Positions 52,255 to 62,295 of a stretch of DNA of 64,000 bases are shown here, in pieces. Where the stretch lies: contig CAVWCQ010000008.1 in the NCBI GenBank assembly GCA_963753545.1, forward strand, positions 806,001 through 870,000, in the 5' to 3' direction. Every line of letters begins with the position of its first letter. Position 1 is the stretch's first letter. The translations under genes and the position numbers were made by a program. The notes under the pieces were generated by a model. That model had not been told where the DNA came from. It saw only the letters and a list, made by a program, of their open reading frames with translations, and did no database searches. The stretch comes from CAVWCQ01 sp963753545. GTDB taxonomy: Bacteria; Chloroflexota; Anaerolineae; Aggregatilineales; Aggregatilineaceae.

Positions 52255-52518
52255 TTACCCCAGCGATTTGGTCATATCGTCTTTTGGTGCTTCCGGTTCC
52301 TTCGCTTTGCGGCGGCGCACCGATGTGCTGCCCATAAAGTACCCGGCGATGAAGCCGCTCAGGGTCGTGACCAGGATCAGCACGACGCTCGGCACGTTGC
52401 CATCAAAGACCAGGAACTTGATCGGGGTATCCCCGGTGTTTTGCAGCAAAAAGACGATAAACACAATCACGACGACGATGAAAATCACCAACCGCAGATT
52501 GGCTATAAAGCTAGACAC
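52255..52518 (-). CDS. LapA/DUF1049-type small membrane protein
   Basis: 87 residues from GTG at 52518 (GGAGGG upstream). Two helices (LVIFIVVVIVFIVFLLQN and VVLILVTTLSGFIAGYFMG) flank the conserved QNTGDTPIKFLVFDGN loop; a basic tail (RRRKAKEPE) follows. This matches LapA/YciS proteins, which help assemble envelope components. It is the last gene of the operon starting at 55342. Confidence 0.8.
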   Translation of the reverse strand: MSSFIANLRLVIFIVVVIVFIVFLLQNTGDTPIKFLVFDGNVPSVVLILVTTLSGFIAGYFMGSTSVRRRKAKEPEAPKDDMTKSLG

Positions 52519-52528
52519 GGCTTCCCTC

Positions 52529-53482
52529 CTACTGGGTGCAGCTCCGCGAACCACACAATTCTAACATGGCACTGGCATCTTCTGCTGCGCCGAGCGCGGT
52601 ATAACGATCAATCGACAGTTGGTAGAGTCCAACCGCGTTCGCAGGGTCGGCAATGTTCGCCTGCCGCGCATAGGCCAGCGCCGCGTCTGCCGGATCGTTC
52701 AGCCGTTCCGCCAGATCGGACGCGCAGAGGTAATAGCGTTGGGCATCTTCGTTTTGCCCGACAATCTGGAACAGTTCGCCAAGGCGCAGGTACAGCAGCG
52801 GCGATTTGACGAGCGGGCGCGCATCGGTGGGCGGATCGCTGACCGTCGTGCGGCGATCCGTGCATTCGATGTCTGGCAGTGTCGTCAGCGTTTGAATCGC
52901 GTCCAGGATCAGCCCCTGGCCCCGGTACAGGCTGGCAGCGGCAAAGGCGGCGGCATCATCGGGCAGGCCCAGGCCGTTGATCTGGCTGATCTGGCCCTCG
53001 ATGGTGCTGCGTTGGCTGTCCGACAACTGCACCAGCGGCAGAGCGCTGGGATTGGTCACCTCAGGCGGAAAGTCCGTGCTTTGAACCAGGATCTGCGACG
53101 CTTCGTTATCGGGCGACCATGCAGGATCATCCAGGAACACAAAGAACGTGTCATAAGGATACGGATCGCATTGGGCCGCCTCGCTGCCGCGCTGGGTCAG
53201 CAGGGTGAGATCGGTGCATAACACGACTGCCGCTGTCGAGGCGGACAGTTCGATATAGTCGCCGGAGCGGAGCGCCGTTCCCGGAAAGACCGGGGACCAG
53301 GCGTTAACGTCCCAATCCATGCGGTTCAGTTGGGCATCGGTCCCATCGTCGATGCTCAGCACCAGATGGGCAGGTGTGGGGCTGCTGCCTTGAGCAGTTC
53401 CGCCAATGGCAGAAACGGGAAGCGCGCCCGCGGTTATGAGGACCAGGGTCATCAGCAGGATCAAAGGTTTAGTTGTGCGCAT
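52529..53482 (-). CDS. Secreted protein with helical repeats
   Basis: 317 residues from ATG at 53482 (TGGAG upstream). The signal peptide (PLILLMTLVLITAGALPVSA) is followed by a beta-rich region (YIELSASTAAVVLCTDLTLL). It resembles the FecR-like/sensor domains found in this group, with Cys residues that could form disulfides. The C-terminal TPR-like helices read RLGELFQIVGQNEDAQRYYL and ALAYARQANIADPA. It ends in CGSRSCTQ. The gene lies between the TPR membrane gene and lapA on the same strand, probably one operon; the function is unknown. Confidence 0.65.
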   Translation of the reverse strand: MRTTKPLILLMTLVLITAGALPVSAIGGTAQGSSPTPAHLVLSIDDGTDAQLNRMDWDVNAWSPVFPGTALRSGDYIELSASTAAVVLCTDLTLLTQRGSEAAQCDPYPYDTFFVFLDDPAWSPDNEASQILVQSTDFPPEVTNPSALPLVQLSDSQRSTIEGQISQINGLGLPDDAAAFAAASLYRGQGLILDAIQTLTTLPDIECTDRRTTVSDPPTDARPLVKSPLLYLRLGELFQIVGQNEDAQRYYLCASDLAERLNDPADAALAYARQANIADPANAVGLYQLSIDRYTALGAAEDASAMLELCGSRSCTQ

Positions 53483-53614
53483 GGATGTGCTCCATTTTCG
53501 TCGTGCTACAGCCGGGCGAACCGGCAGAACTGGGTCACTACGTTTCTCATAGGGCGTATAACCATACACGCCTACATACTCATGCAATTCCCTCTCCATG
53601 AAATGGGGAGGGGC

Positions 53615-55342
53615 TTATCCCCCGGCGGGCGCGGGCGAAACCGGCTGTCCTGCTACCCCATAGGTATCGCGGCAGGTCAGCCCCGACGACAGCCGCCGCG
53701 AGGCGTCATCACGCCATGCTTCCTGGCGGCTGTTGCTGGTCACGCCGCTGCGAACCAGCCGCCATTCCCGCATAGCCGCGTTAACCGTCGTATCGTCATC
53801 GCAGAGCGCATCATAGGTGCGCGCCAGATGGTAATGCAGATTCACGCCCGTTGTCAGGATAAACGGTTCCAGGTTATCGTGCGGGCCGCACGCCGATTTG
53901 GTCCGATCCTGTGGGGTAACGCCCGAACTGCGGCGCGGAACGGCGCTGCCCGCTTGCCGCGTCTCAATCTCGTCGTAAATGTCCGACGCTTCCAGCAAAT
54001 TCGCTTTGGCCTGCTCTGGTGCGCCGCTTTCCACGTAAGCCCGCCCGCGTGAAATGCGCATCAGGTATTCGATATCGGCCAGCTCAGTCGGTGTGTTGAT
54101 CCCCGGCAGAAAGTCGTTGTTGCCCGCGATCATCTCGTTGCGGGCCGTTTCCAGCAGATTCAGCCCATCTTCGGTGAGTTGCAGCGCCTTGTCATAATCG
54201 CCCCGGTCCGCGTAAATTTCAGCCAGATGGTAGCGGGCTACCAGCAGCCGGGAATCCGCCTCAAGAACGCGCTCAAATACACTCTGCGCCCGGTCTGGCG
54301 ATCCAAGCGTCTGGTACAAACAGCCGACTTCCAGCAGCGACGCGGCGTAGGGATCGGGGTCCAGCCGGGCCGCCGATTCCAGGTAGAGTTCCGCTTCTGC
54401 CGCGTTGCCCGATTTGATCGCCTGCTGCCCGAAGACATTATAAACCATCGCCGCCGCCGGGGGAGCCAGAAAATAAAAGACCACGATGACGATCAGAAAC
54501 AGGGACGCCAGCAGGAACGTGATCTGGCCCTGCCACGAGACGCGCGCCCCTCTGAGAATCAGATCGTTCATCAATTCGCGCCCGGCCAGGATGCTGCCCA
54601 GGCCCAACCCGACCTGCGCCACCACCGACGCGCCGGAGAGCAGGTCCGGCCCATTGATCGCCAGCCGCTGTGCCAGCAGGGTGATCAGGGTCAGTGCTCC
54701 CAGCGCCGGGACAATCGCCAGCACAAACCAGAGTGTGCTCAGGCGGCGGGCGCGTTTGGCGCGGGGATAGTTGAGATACCACCACCAGTGATCGGCGTTC
54801 GGGATGGTGGGTTGGGCGTCCCGCAGATCGCTGGTTTCCAGATCGGCGGCTTCGAGCGCCTGCTGGCCCAGTCGTTCCAGGCGGGATTCGTTCGCCATGA
54901 CATAGGCCAGCACATCCCGCTTAAACTGGTAGGGTGCGCCGTTTCGTTTTTCGAGCGCCTCCTGGACATGATCGCGTGCCCACAACGTTTCGAGCAGCAC
55001 CATGCGCAGGTGGTTTTGTGAATCTTCACGTGCGCCGCCGATAATCGCCGGGCGGCCCTGCGTGATCCGGATCAGGCGCGCCTTCGTATTCGCCATCCTG
55101 CCGCCAAACGCACTGCCGATATCGCGTCCCAGGTGCTGGAAGCCGCGCAGCATCGCCAGGGGAATATAGAGCAGGAGTTGCAGCAGGACCTGGAGCCACG
55201 AAATACCAGCCGGATCGATCACCACCGGCTTGCTTTCCTCAACTGGCAAAGCAGCTTCCAGGGTATTCAAGGCGTTTTCGTAGGCAGCGCGCGCTTCAGA
55301 GAGATCGAGCGGTTGTTCCTCAGATGGGTGAACCTCGTCCAT
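53615..55342 (-). CDS. Membrane TPR protein
   Basis: 575 residues from ATG at 55342 (GAGG upstream). The N-terminal region has an amphipathic or membrane helix (WLQVLLQLLLYIPLAML) and a helical cytoplasmic part. Three helices follow at about 225-330 (TLWFVLAIVPALGALTLITL and FLLASLFLIVIVVFYFLAPP). The C-terminal 240 residues are TPR units (AELYLESAARLDPDPYAASL, LLVARYHLAEIYADRGDYDK). The TPR part should lie outside or at the membrane surface as a scaffold. It heads a three-gene operon with the secreted helical-repeat protein and LapA. Confidence 0.7.
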   Translation of the reverse strand: MDEVHPSEEQPLDLSEARAAYENALNTLEAALPVEESKPVVIDPAGISWLQVLLQLLLYIPLAMLRGFQHLGRDIGSAFGGRMANTKARLIRITQGRPAIIGGAREDSQNHLRMVLLETLWARDHVQEALEKRNGAPYQFKRDVLAYVMANESRLERLGQQALEAADLETSDLRDAQPTIPNADHWWWYLNYPRAKRARRLSTLWFVLAIVPALGALTLITLLAQRLAINGPDLLSGASVVAQVGLGLGSILAGRELMNDLILRGARVSWQGQITFLLASLFLIVIVVFYFLAPPAAAMVYNVFGQQAIKSGNAAEAELYLESAARLDPDPYAASLLEVGCLYQTLGSPDRAQSVFERVLEADSRLLVARYHLAEIYADRGDYDKALQLTEDGLNLLETARNEMIAGNNDFLPGINTPTELADIEYLMRISRGRAYVESGAPEQAKANLLEASDIYDEIETRQAGSAVPRRSSGVTPQDRTKSACGPHDNLEPFILTTGVNLHYHLARTYDALCDDDTTVNAAMREWRLVRSGVTSNSRQEAWRDDASRRLSSGLTCRDTYGVAGQPVSPAPAGG

Positions 55343-55487
55343 GACAGTCCTCGCGCTCACTCGTGACGCAGCGGAAATTCTCCGTGTCTGAAAAAAGTGT
55401 ATCACAGCGCCAAATCAGCCACAACCGACCAGCGCCGTCCCGCCGGAATCGCGGCGGGTTGACGTATAAAAACAAGAAAAACATAAA

Positions 55488-55680
55488 AACAATTTTCACC
55501 GCGGAGAGCGCGGAGAACGCAAAGAAAAAACAAGAGAAAAGACAAGAAAAACTAAAAACAATTTTCGCCGCAAAGGGCGCAAAGAACGCAAAGAAAAAAC
55601 AAGAGAAAAGACAAGAAAAACAAAAACAATTTTCACCGCAAAGGGCGCAAAGAACGCAAAGAAAAGATAAGGTACAAGCA
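55488..55680. repeat. Three tandem repeat units (GCGGAGAG and GCAAAGGG variants)
   Basis: Units of about 64 nt read AATTTTCACCGCGGAGAGCG, AATTTTCGCCGCAAAGGGCG and AATTTTCACCGCAAAGGGCG, each followed by AGAACGCAAAGAAAA and an A-rich spacer. No real ORF overlaps, apart from spurious frames encoded by the repeat. Confidence 0.8.
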
Positions 55681-55822
55681 AGAATACCTGCGCGACCAAA
55701 CGATTCCTCTGCCTGTGACGATCATACCCCTGCATGCCCACCCTGCGATCCCCTAATAATGCGGGGTATCGTCGCTGCAAGACGGATGTACGATGAGATC
55801 GTTTCCCGTATGCATGGCTGCA

Positions 55823-55851
55823 TTGACAAAACTATACACCGAGTGTATAGT
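55823..55851 (+). promoter_or_regulatory. Sigma70 promoter with perfect 9-bp palindromic operator
   Basis: TTGACA (55823-55828) and TATAGT (55846-55851) are 17 nt apart. ACTATACAC-CGA-GTGTATAGT (55831-55851) fills the spacer and overlaps the -10 box, a classic repressor site of TetR, PadR or GntR type. Confidence 0.75.
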
Positions 55852-55886
55852 TTATTCGATTGGACTACGAAAGGAGGCGAGGCTGT

Positions 55887-55997
55887 ATGGACGATCTGTC
55901 CAGTGATCCTGCTAAACGGCAAAGTGTGCACCAGGCCGGTAGGATAGCCGCGTCGCTTCCTGATGACTGGGAAGTTTCCCCGATCTCCGCGAGCTGA
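55887..55997 (+). CDS. 36-residue small ORF heading the ABC operon
   Basis: ATG at 55887 with AAAGGAGGCGAGG upstream reads MDDLSSDPAKRQSVHQAGRI and ends DWEVSPISAS. It has a strong ribosome binding site and the operator-promoter 36 nt upstream, and the ABC ATPase gene starts 113 nt later. It may be a real leader peptide, or the truncated start of a repressor that once controlled the palindrome. No family is recognised. Confidence 0.4.
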   Translation: MDDLSSDPAKRQSVHQAGRIAASLPDDWEVSPISAS

Positions 55998-56110
55998 CGC
56001 ACCCCTCTGGTCCCAGGATATCCTTTGCTGTTTTAGGTCAGCCTAAATTATAATTTCTAGTGTCCTAATTCTAGGGGTTCTATGGCCTGTTGGGTCATGG
56101 AGGAGTGCGT

Positions 56111-57007
56111 ATGATCATTCAAACGGAAAAGCTGACAAAATCCTACGGGCAGTCGCGGGGGATCATTGATCTCGACCTGAACGTAGCCGAGGGAGAAGTG
56201 TTCGGCTTCCTGGGGCCAAACGGGGCAGGGAAGTCCACGACGATTCGCACGCTGCTTGATCTGATCCGTCCCACGTCGGGCCAAGCACTCATCTTTGGGC
56301 TGGATTCGCACCAGGATATGCTGGCCATCCACAAGCGCACAGGGATTTTGCCCGGCGAACTGGCGCTCTATCCCAAGCTGACCGGGGAGCAAAATCTCAG
56401 CTACCTGGCTCATCTGCGCGGTTTGGTCGAGCTGGCGTATGTGCGCGAACTGGCGGAGCGGCTGAACGCGGACCTGTCGAAGCAGGTGAAGAATTATTCG
56501 TCGGGCAACAAGCAGAAGATCGGGCTGATCCAGGCGTTTATGCACCGCCCCGAACTGCTCATCCTGGACGAACCGACCAACGGCCTCGATCCGCTCGTCC
56601 AGCAGGAATTCTACAAGCTGATCAAAGAGGCAAAAGCGGCGGGGCAGACAGTTTTCCTGTCATCGCATATTCTGCCGGAAGTCGAACGTGTCTGCGACCG
56701 GGTCGGTATCATCCGCGAGGGGCGTCTCGTCGCCGTGGAAACGGTTGCCGCGCTCAAGGCGAAGGCCGTTCGCCAGTTGGAGATCGTTTTTGCCGAGGAC
56801 GCGCCGTTGAGCGAGTTTGCCAACCTGCCCGGCGTGCGCGACGTGACCGCCCATAACAGCCACCTGCGCTGCAAGGTCGTCGGATCGCTGGATGAGGTGA
56901 TCAAGGCGGCGGCCCACCACACGGTTGTCAACGTGATTTCAGAAGAACCGAACCTGGAAGAAATCTTCCTGGCGTATTATGGCAAGGAGGAATTCGATGC
57001 TCAATAA
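56111..57007 (+). CDS. ABC transporter ATP-binding protein
   Basis: 298 residues from ATG at 56111 (GGAGGAGTG upstream). Walker A GPNGAGKSTTIRTLL, signature YSSGNKQKIGLIQAF (with SSGNK in place of LSGGQ), Walker B LLILDEPTNGLDPL and H-loop FLSSHILPEVERV are complete. The C-terminal 80 residues are the usual DrrA/CcmA-type accessory domain. It energises the exporter permease encoded by the overlapping next gene. The operon is probably controlled by the palindrome at 55831. Confidence 0.93.
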   Translation: MIIQTEKLTKSYGQSRGIIDLDLNVAEGEVFGFLGPNGAGKSTTIRTLLDLIRPTSGQALIFGLDSHQDMLAIHKRTGILPGELALYPKLTGEQNLSYLAHLRGLVELAYVRELAERLNADLSKQVKNYSSGNKQKIGLIQAFMHRPELLILDEPTNGLDPLVQQEFYKLIKEAKAAGQTVFLSSHILPEVERVCDRVGIIREGRLVAVETVAALKAKAVRQLEIVFAEDAPLSEFANLPGVRDVTAHNSHLRCKVVGSLDEVIKAAAHHTVVNVISEEPNLEEIFLAYYGKEEFDAQ

Positions 57008-57806
57008 CGTCTTTTTGAAGACCCTGCGCGATATGCGTACCGCGCTGATGTGGTGGATGGTCGGCATGTTTGCCTTCAGCCTCTACTATATGGCGATGTA
57101 TCCCACCTTTGAGGACAACAACGCCGATATGCAGAAGATGATGGACAGTATGCCGCAGGGCGTGAAGGCGCTGTTTGGCATGGAAGATATCGATATGACC
57201 TCCGTCGAGGGGTTTATCGCGATGGAAGCATATGGCTTTTTCTTCCCGCTGATGCTGCTGGCCTTCGCTGTGCCCTATGGTGCGGGGCTGATCGGCAGCG
57301 AGGAAGATAACACCACGTTCGATCTGCTGCTGACTGTGCCCAAACCACGCTGGCAGATCGTGCTCGAAAAATACGCCGCGCTGCTTCTCTTTACGCTGCT
57401 GGTGGCAGTCGTTGCTGTCTCGCTTGGGTTCCTGGTAGGGGGGCTGCTGGCTGGGATAGACCATTTCCCGCTGGGTAAGATCGTCCTTGGCGCGTTCAAC
57501 ATGGTTCCCCTGATCCTGTTTTTCGCGTCGCTGGCTCTCTTCCTGACTGGACTCCGGCGCGGACGCGGCTTAGCGCTGGGTGGCGTATTGGGCATCGCGG
57601 CGGCAACTTATCTGATCGACTCGATTGCCCAGGTGATTGATATCCCGAAGTGGATGCAGTATCTATCGCCCTGGTACTACTACTCGGGCCGCACCGTGAT
57701 GCAGGATGGGTTGAATGTGGGCTACGTGGCCCTGCTGCTCGGTCTGTCAGCGCTGCTGGTGGGGCTGGGTGTGTGGGGCTTCGAACGGCGGGACGTGGGG
57801 GTGTAG
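56997..57806 (+). CDS. ABC-2 type permease
   Basis: 269 residues from ATG at 56997, which overlaps the ATPase stop by 11 nt and has GGAGG upstream. There are six helices: MWWMVGMFAFSLYYMAMY, then an outside loop with conserved MPQGVKALFGMEDIDM, LMLLAFAVPYGAGLIGSEED, TVPKPRWQIVLEKYAALL and VLLGLSALLVGLGVWGFERR at the end. This matches ABC-2 permeases of drug or lipid exporters. The cargo is unknown. The pair is a two-gene exporter typical of bacitracin- or antibiotic-type efflux systems. Confidence 0.88.
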   Translation: MLNNVFLKTLRDMRTALMWWMVGMFAFSLYYMAMYPTFEDNNADMQKMMDSMPQGVKALFGMEDIDMTSVEGFIAMEAYGFFFPLMLLAFAVPYGAGLIGSEEDNTTFDLLLTVPKPRWQIVLEKYAALLLFTLLVAVVAVSLGFLVGGLLAGIDHFPLGKIVLGAFNMVPLILFFASLALFLTGLRRGRGLALGGVLGIAAATYLIDSIAQVIDIPKWMQYLSPWYYYSGRTVMQDGLNVGYVALLLGLSALLVGLGVWGFERRDVGV

Positions 57807-57897
57807 GCCCCCTCATCCCGTCTGAACGCGAAAAAGCATGCGTTCATCCACCCTTCCCCCACGCACAAATCGCGGGGGGAAGGGAGAAACGGTTATC
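57806..57897. repeat. Dispersed hairpin repeat
   Basis: CCCTCATCCC is followed by CCCTTCCCCCACGC and GCGGGGGGAAGGG, with GAGAAACGGTTATCG. It is a shortened member of the family at 20250, 26165 and 45905. Confidence 0.65.
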
Positions 57898-58013
57898 GTC
57901 TAACGGTTGATGTAACGGGGCGGATTCGTGAATTCGCCCGATTTTTTGTCTCGGCGGCGGAAGGTGTATAGTTTAGGCGCGTATCTACGGGGAAAAAAGG
58001 GGGAAATCGATCT

Positions 58014-58805
58014 ATGCCAAACTTTATGGCCGGAAATCTGAAATGCCATGTGCTCGATGTGGGCTACGTGGTCAGCAACCTTCAGACAATTTTTTCCAAT
58101 GCGCCAGAGGATGCGGCGAAGGCTGAACTGGTACGCCTTGGAATGGATAGTAATGGCATCGTGTTTCCGATGCATCCGCTCGTCGTGGAGACAAGCGCCG
58201 GGCGCGTACTGATCGATCCCGGCAATATGCCAGACAATCCGAACGGGCTGCTGAACGCGCTGCAAGGGGCAGACATCGACCCGGCGACGATCAGCACGGT
58301 GATTATCACGCATGGTCACGCTGATCATTGGGGCGGCTGCATTCGTCCCGGCGGGGCGTTGGCCTTTCCGCAAGCCGTGCATGTGATGGGTCGCATCGAG
58401 TGGGAGTTCTGGAAGACTCCGGATAACCCAGAGCCGATGCACGCGGATCGCTTCAAATATCTGCTGCCGCACGAGGCGAACTTCCGGCTGGTGGACGATG
58501 GCGAGGAGATCGTCCCTGGCATCCAGGCCGTTCTCACACCGGGCCATTCGCCAGGGCACATGGCGCTGCTGATCGGCGGGGAAGTGATATGTGTGGGCGA
58601 TGCGATCTTCCACCTGTTGACGGTTGGACATCCGGAATGGGTCGCCATCTTCGAGCGCTTCCCGGATCAGGTTGTGGAGGCGCGTTTCAAGCTGCTCCAA
58701 CGCCTATCGGATGAGCATCTGCGGGCTGTGGTCTACCACTTCGGGGACCCATGCGTTGGGCGCGTGGTGGCGGAGGGTGATCGTTTTGCGTGGGTGGCGG
58801 AGTAG
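58014..58805 (+). CDS. MBL-fold metallohydrolase
   Basis: 263 residues from ATG at 58014 (GGGGGAAATCGATCT upstream). The metal-binding motif THGHADHWGG lies near residue 100, with later ligands in LTPGHSPGHMALLI, the Asp of CVGDAIFH and a C-terminal His (YHFGDPCVG). The layout fits quorum-quenching lactonase-like or general MBL hydrolases; a lactone, thioester or phosphodiester substrate cannot be decided. It is monocistronic with its own terminator. Confidence 0.88.
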   Translation: MPNFMAGNLKCHVLDVGYVVSNLQTIFSNAPEDAAKAELVRLGMDSNGIVFPMHPLVVETSAGRVLIDPGNMPDNPNGLLNALQGADIDPATISTVIITHGHADHWGGCIRPGGALAFPQAVHVMGRIEWEFWKTPDNPEPMHADRFKYLLPHEANFRLVDDGEEIVPGIQAVLTPGHSPGHMALLIGGEVICVGDAIFHLLTVGHPEWVAIFERFPDQVVEARFKLLQRLSDEHLRAVVYHFGDPCVGRVVAEGDRFAWVAE

Positions 58806-58821
58806 ATTGGGACAGAATAGG

Positions 58822-58860
58822 CGTTGAGGGTCTGCCCGCGACCCTCAACGTTTATGTTTT
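58822..58860 (+). terminator. Terminator
   Basis: CGTTGAGGGT (58822-58831) pairs with ACCCTCAACG (58841-58850), followed by TTTATGTTTT. Confidence 0.8.
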
Positions 58861-58906
58861 CCCCTGATGTTGATGTCCCTTGCCCCTCACAACACAATTC
58901 GCTCGT

Positions 58907-61733
58907 CTACTGATACCGCAGAATATCCGAGACGGTCTTCCGTGCTGCCGCGAGAGACGGCCACAGGCTGGCAACGGTCACCACCAGCAGGGTGCCGACC
59001 AGCCCCACAATCACCGTTTCCGGCGGGTAGCTGATGTTGAAGACATCCCCGAAGTTGAGCGCTTGCAGCAGTCCCTTGCTGAGCAGGTAACTGATCGGGA
59101 TGCCGATGGCCCAGGCCACCACGCCGACGATAATCCCTTCGACCAGGAATTGGAAGGTGACCGCGCCGGAACTTGCCCCGACGGAACGCATCACGCCGAT
59201 CTCCTTCTGCCGCTCAAAGACGCTCATCGAGAGGCTGGTCAGCAGGCCAAGCGCGCCAACCGCCGCAATCAGTCCGGCGGCGAGGTAGAGAATCACCTGG
59301 AAGGCAAGAATATACTGGCTGATGATATCGTTAAACTCGACCCAATTCGTGTATTCAGCCGAGATGCCGTTCGCCAGCAGTACATCATTGATCTGATCGA
59401 TCAGCTTATTGGCTTCCTTGGCGGTGGGATTGCTGTCCGCCATCATAATGCTGATCGAGTTAGGAGCCGGATCGCCGCTCAGATCGCGCCCTTCAAATGC
59501 CGCCAGATCGCGCCAGAACATCGCCATCACATCCTGAGGCGCGTTTGCGCTGCTGGTTAACTGCGGCGGAAGCTCGACAATCCCCGTGATCGTAAAGTCG
59601 CCGCTGGTGCCGTTCGCCGCCGTCACGGTCAGCGTATCGCCCACCTGATAGCCGCCGTTATCCGCCGCTGCCTGACTGATGATCACCTGCGGCTGGCCCG
59701 GCGTGAAGCCCTGACCATCAACAAAGGTCAGGAAATCGCCCGTATGCTCATCCATGCCGATCACCGTGATCTGCCCATCGGGTAATGATCCGTCATAGCC
59801 GCTGATGCCTGCCGTCGTGGAATAGGTGTTGGGCTGCGGGCCGCCCGTGGTCAGGCCGCCCAACCGGGCCAGCCTATCCCAGCGCATCCAGACCGTATCG
59901 AACGGGTAGGTGGCAACACCTACGATCGGTAATTCGGCGCGGTTGCCGCCCACGCGCACAACCACACTGTCACCCGCCTTTTTGCCGATCCCAGCGGCAA
60001 TACGCGAGGAGAGCACCACACCATCCAGGGATGGATCTTTAGTCCAGGCATCGCCCGATTGCAGGTCGAAATTCATGATATCCGGGTTTGTCGGGTCAAT
60101 GCCAATCGCGAACATGCCGGGCGGTCCGGTCGTGACCGGCGGCGGGCTGTAGCCCTCAATTTCGATGGCGAGACTGCCCGAGGGATCGGCGGCTTTGATG
60201 CCTGGGACATCCACCAGCAAATTCTTAACAGCGGCGTAGTCCTGGCTTTCGGTGGGCGAGATCGTGATCTGGCTGCCAAATGTGCCGAAGATATCATCGA
60301 TGAGCGAACTCAGCGACGAGAACGTGGCGTAGATGCCCATGAATGCGCCGATGGCAATCGTCAGCGTCGTTCCGGTCAAGGCGAGGCGGAGCTTTTTCTG
60401 GTTGACGTTGTTCGCCGCCTGCCGCAGAGTGAGCGGCATGGGCAGCGCCTTGATCAGAGACGCCAGCGGGCCGCGCCCATACGTTGAACTGATACCAAAG
60501 TCCGTCATGGCTTCACGGACGCGGACGCGCGTGCCGTTCAGGACGGGTACCAGCGAGGCCAGCACCGGGACCGCCAGCCCGACCAGGACGCCGATCAGGA
60601 TGCCACGCGGCGACACGGCGAACTGGTTGATCACTGTGTTATTCTGCGTCGCCAATCCCTTTGCCGCCCAGTATCCCATTGGGACACCGAGCAGCACACC
60701 TGGAATCACACCGATGATCCCGTAGGCCAGAGCGATGCCGGAGTAGATCAGAATATTGTCTCCCTGCGTCGCGCCCAATGACTTCATCACACCAATCTGC
60801 CGCTTCTGCTCGACGACAATGGAGTTGATCACGTTAATCACCAGGAAGCCGGACACGACCAGGGCGACCATTGCCAGGGTGATCAGCACACGGTTGGTCG
60901 AGCGCGTACTCTCAATGGTCGAATTTTTCGCCGGGTTCTCGACAAAGGTAAAGACGGGCACAAAGGGTGTGTTCTGGGCGACGACTTCTTCCAGGTGGCT
61001 TGCTTCCTTCTCGGCAGTGGGGAAGTCGTGATAGCGCACATAAATGGCATTGATGCCGTTAAAACCGCCAATCGTGCGCGCATCTTCATAGGTGGCAAAG
61101 GCTGCATCTTTGGGAGGGACAAAACCATTCGGCCCGCCGCGTTCGCCATAAGGCTGGAACAGGATTCCTGAAATTTCCCAGGTTTCCTGCTGAATGTCCG
61201 CGCTGGTGGCCGCAGCGTTTTCGCCCTGGCCGAGAATGCGCACATCGACTTTGTCACCCACGCCCAGGCCGTATTCATCCGCCATACGCTGCTCGATGGC
61301 GATCTGGTGCTGGCCGTCAGCCGGATAGCTGCCCTTGATCAGGCGCACAGGCTCCAGGCTTTCCTGGCCGTAGGGCTGCAGGTGGGCGACGATGTATCCC
61401 TTGCGGAATTTTTCGGCCCCCTCTTTCTTCCAGAAGAAGGGATAGACGGCCCGCCCCTCGGCATCCGTAACGCCGGGCTGCTGGCGAACGGTGTCCAGGT
61501 AGGTCTCGTTGTCAATAGGCTCTGTGCTGTTGGCGATCACCTGCATACGGATCATCGCCAGCTTGTCGCGCCGCAAATCTTTGTTGAGCTGGTTGATCAG
61601 GATTTCGCCTGTCGAAAACAGGGTGACGACGCCCAGCACCCCGATGAAGATGCTGGTGGAGACTAACAGCGTGCGGACCTTGCGCGACGAAATATCGCGG
61701 AGAATTTCTGCGAAAGCGGGTTCCTCGATACAT
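58907..61733 (-). CDS. FtsX/MacB-type ABC permease with two large extracytoplasmic domains (frameshifted at its start)
   Basis: The restored protein has about 941 residues. It begins at ATG 61733 (GGGAGGATGGGCC upstream) as MYREPAFAEILRDISSRKV, joined to IFIGVLGVVTLFSTGEIL after removal of one base at 61723-61724. Two FtsX cores of three to four helices each (VALVVSGFLVINVINSIVV with MKSLGATQGDNILIY, and GLLTSLSMSVFERQKEIGVM with RSVGASSGAV) are each linked to a MacB-like periplasmic domain. This is the DUF214/FtsX family of lipoprotein or peptide transport and mechanotransmission. No ATPase gene is adjacent in the window. Confidence 0.87.
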
Positions 61734-61862
61734 GGCCCATCCTCCCGTATCGTGAATGGTTGAAGTTTTCACTATTAAGTGTAGCGTTTGGGGCAGGCAG
61801 TGGCTACTTTTTTTGGTTTTTTGTCAGGTATCCATTTGTCCTGGCAAAAACCTGGGAGTGTA

Positions 61863-62295
61863 TTATCGAAGTGCGCCTAGCCATTTAACCTGCGGGATTT
61901 GTTGACTGACAGCATTAAACAAACGCTGGTCTGTTGTCCAGAAATCACAGGATAAACGCTCGGCAAGAGCAAGATATTGAGAGTCGTAAGCAGTTGGTCG
62001 ATTATACTTAGTCGCCAACTCATACCCCTTTTTGAGCAGAGAATCATCAAAATGGAGCGTGATAGGGTAACTCAGCAGTGCATCCCGTATGCGTAATCCT
62101 TCTTCGGGTGTTATTCGCTGCTGATAGACTGCTTTGCGTACAACTGCTACACATTCATAGCGCAGCAGAGTTGGGGCGTTGAGGGCAACATTGCTGGATT
62201 GTAACTGCTTGAGCAGATTTTTTGCCTGCGGTGTTAGCGTTTCAATAAATACACTGGCGATGAGGAATCCCTAAGTCGAGAACGACATCACTCAC
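61863..62295 (-). CDS. PIN-domain toxin, VapC-like (frameshifted)
   Basis: The toxin starts with GTG at 62295, overlapping the antitoxin stop by 4 nt. VSDVVLDLGI continues after one extra base at 62264-62265 as LIASVFIETLTPQAKNLLK. The acidic residues of PIN nucleases are present: Asp in VVLD, Glu in LLRYECVAVVRKA, Asp in AYDSQYLALAE and Asp in FWTTDQRLF. It should cleave RNA. Restored length is 143 residues. It is missed by simple ORF calls because of the indel. Confidence 0.78.

Noticed and set aside
55496..55780. ORFs rich in FAFFAPFAV or AESAENAEK
   Set aside because: They are translations of the tandem intergenic repeat, not genes.
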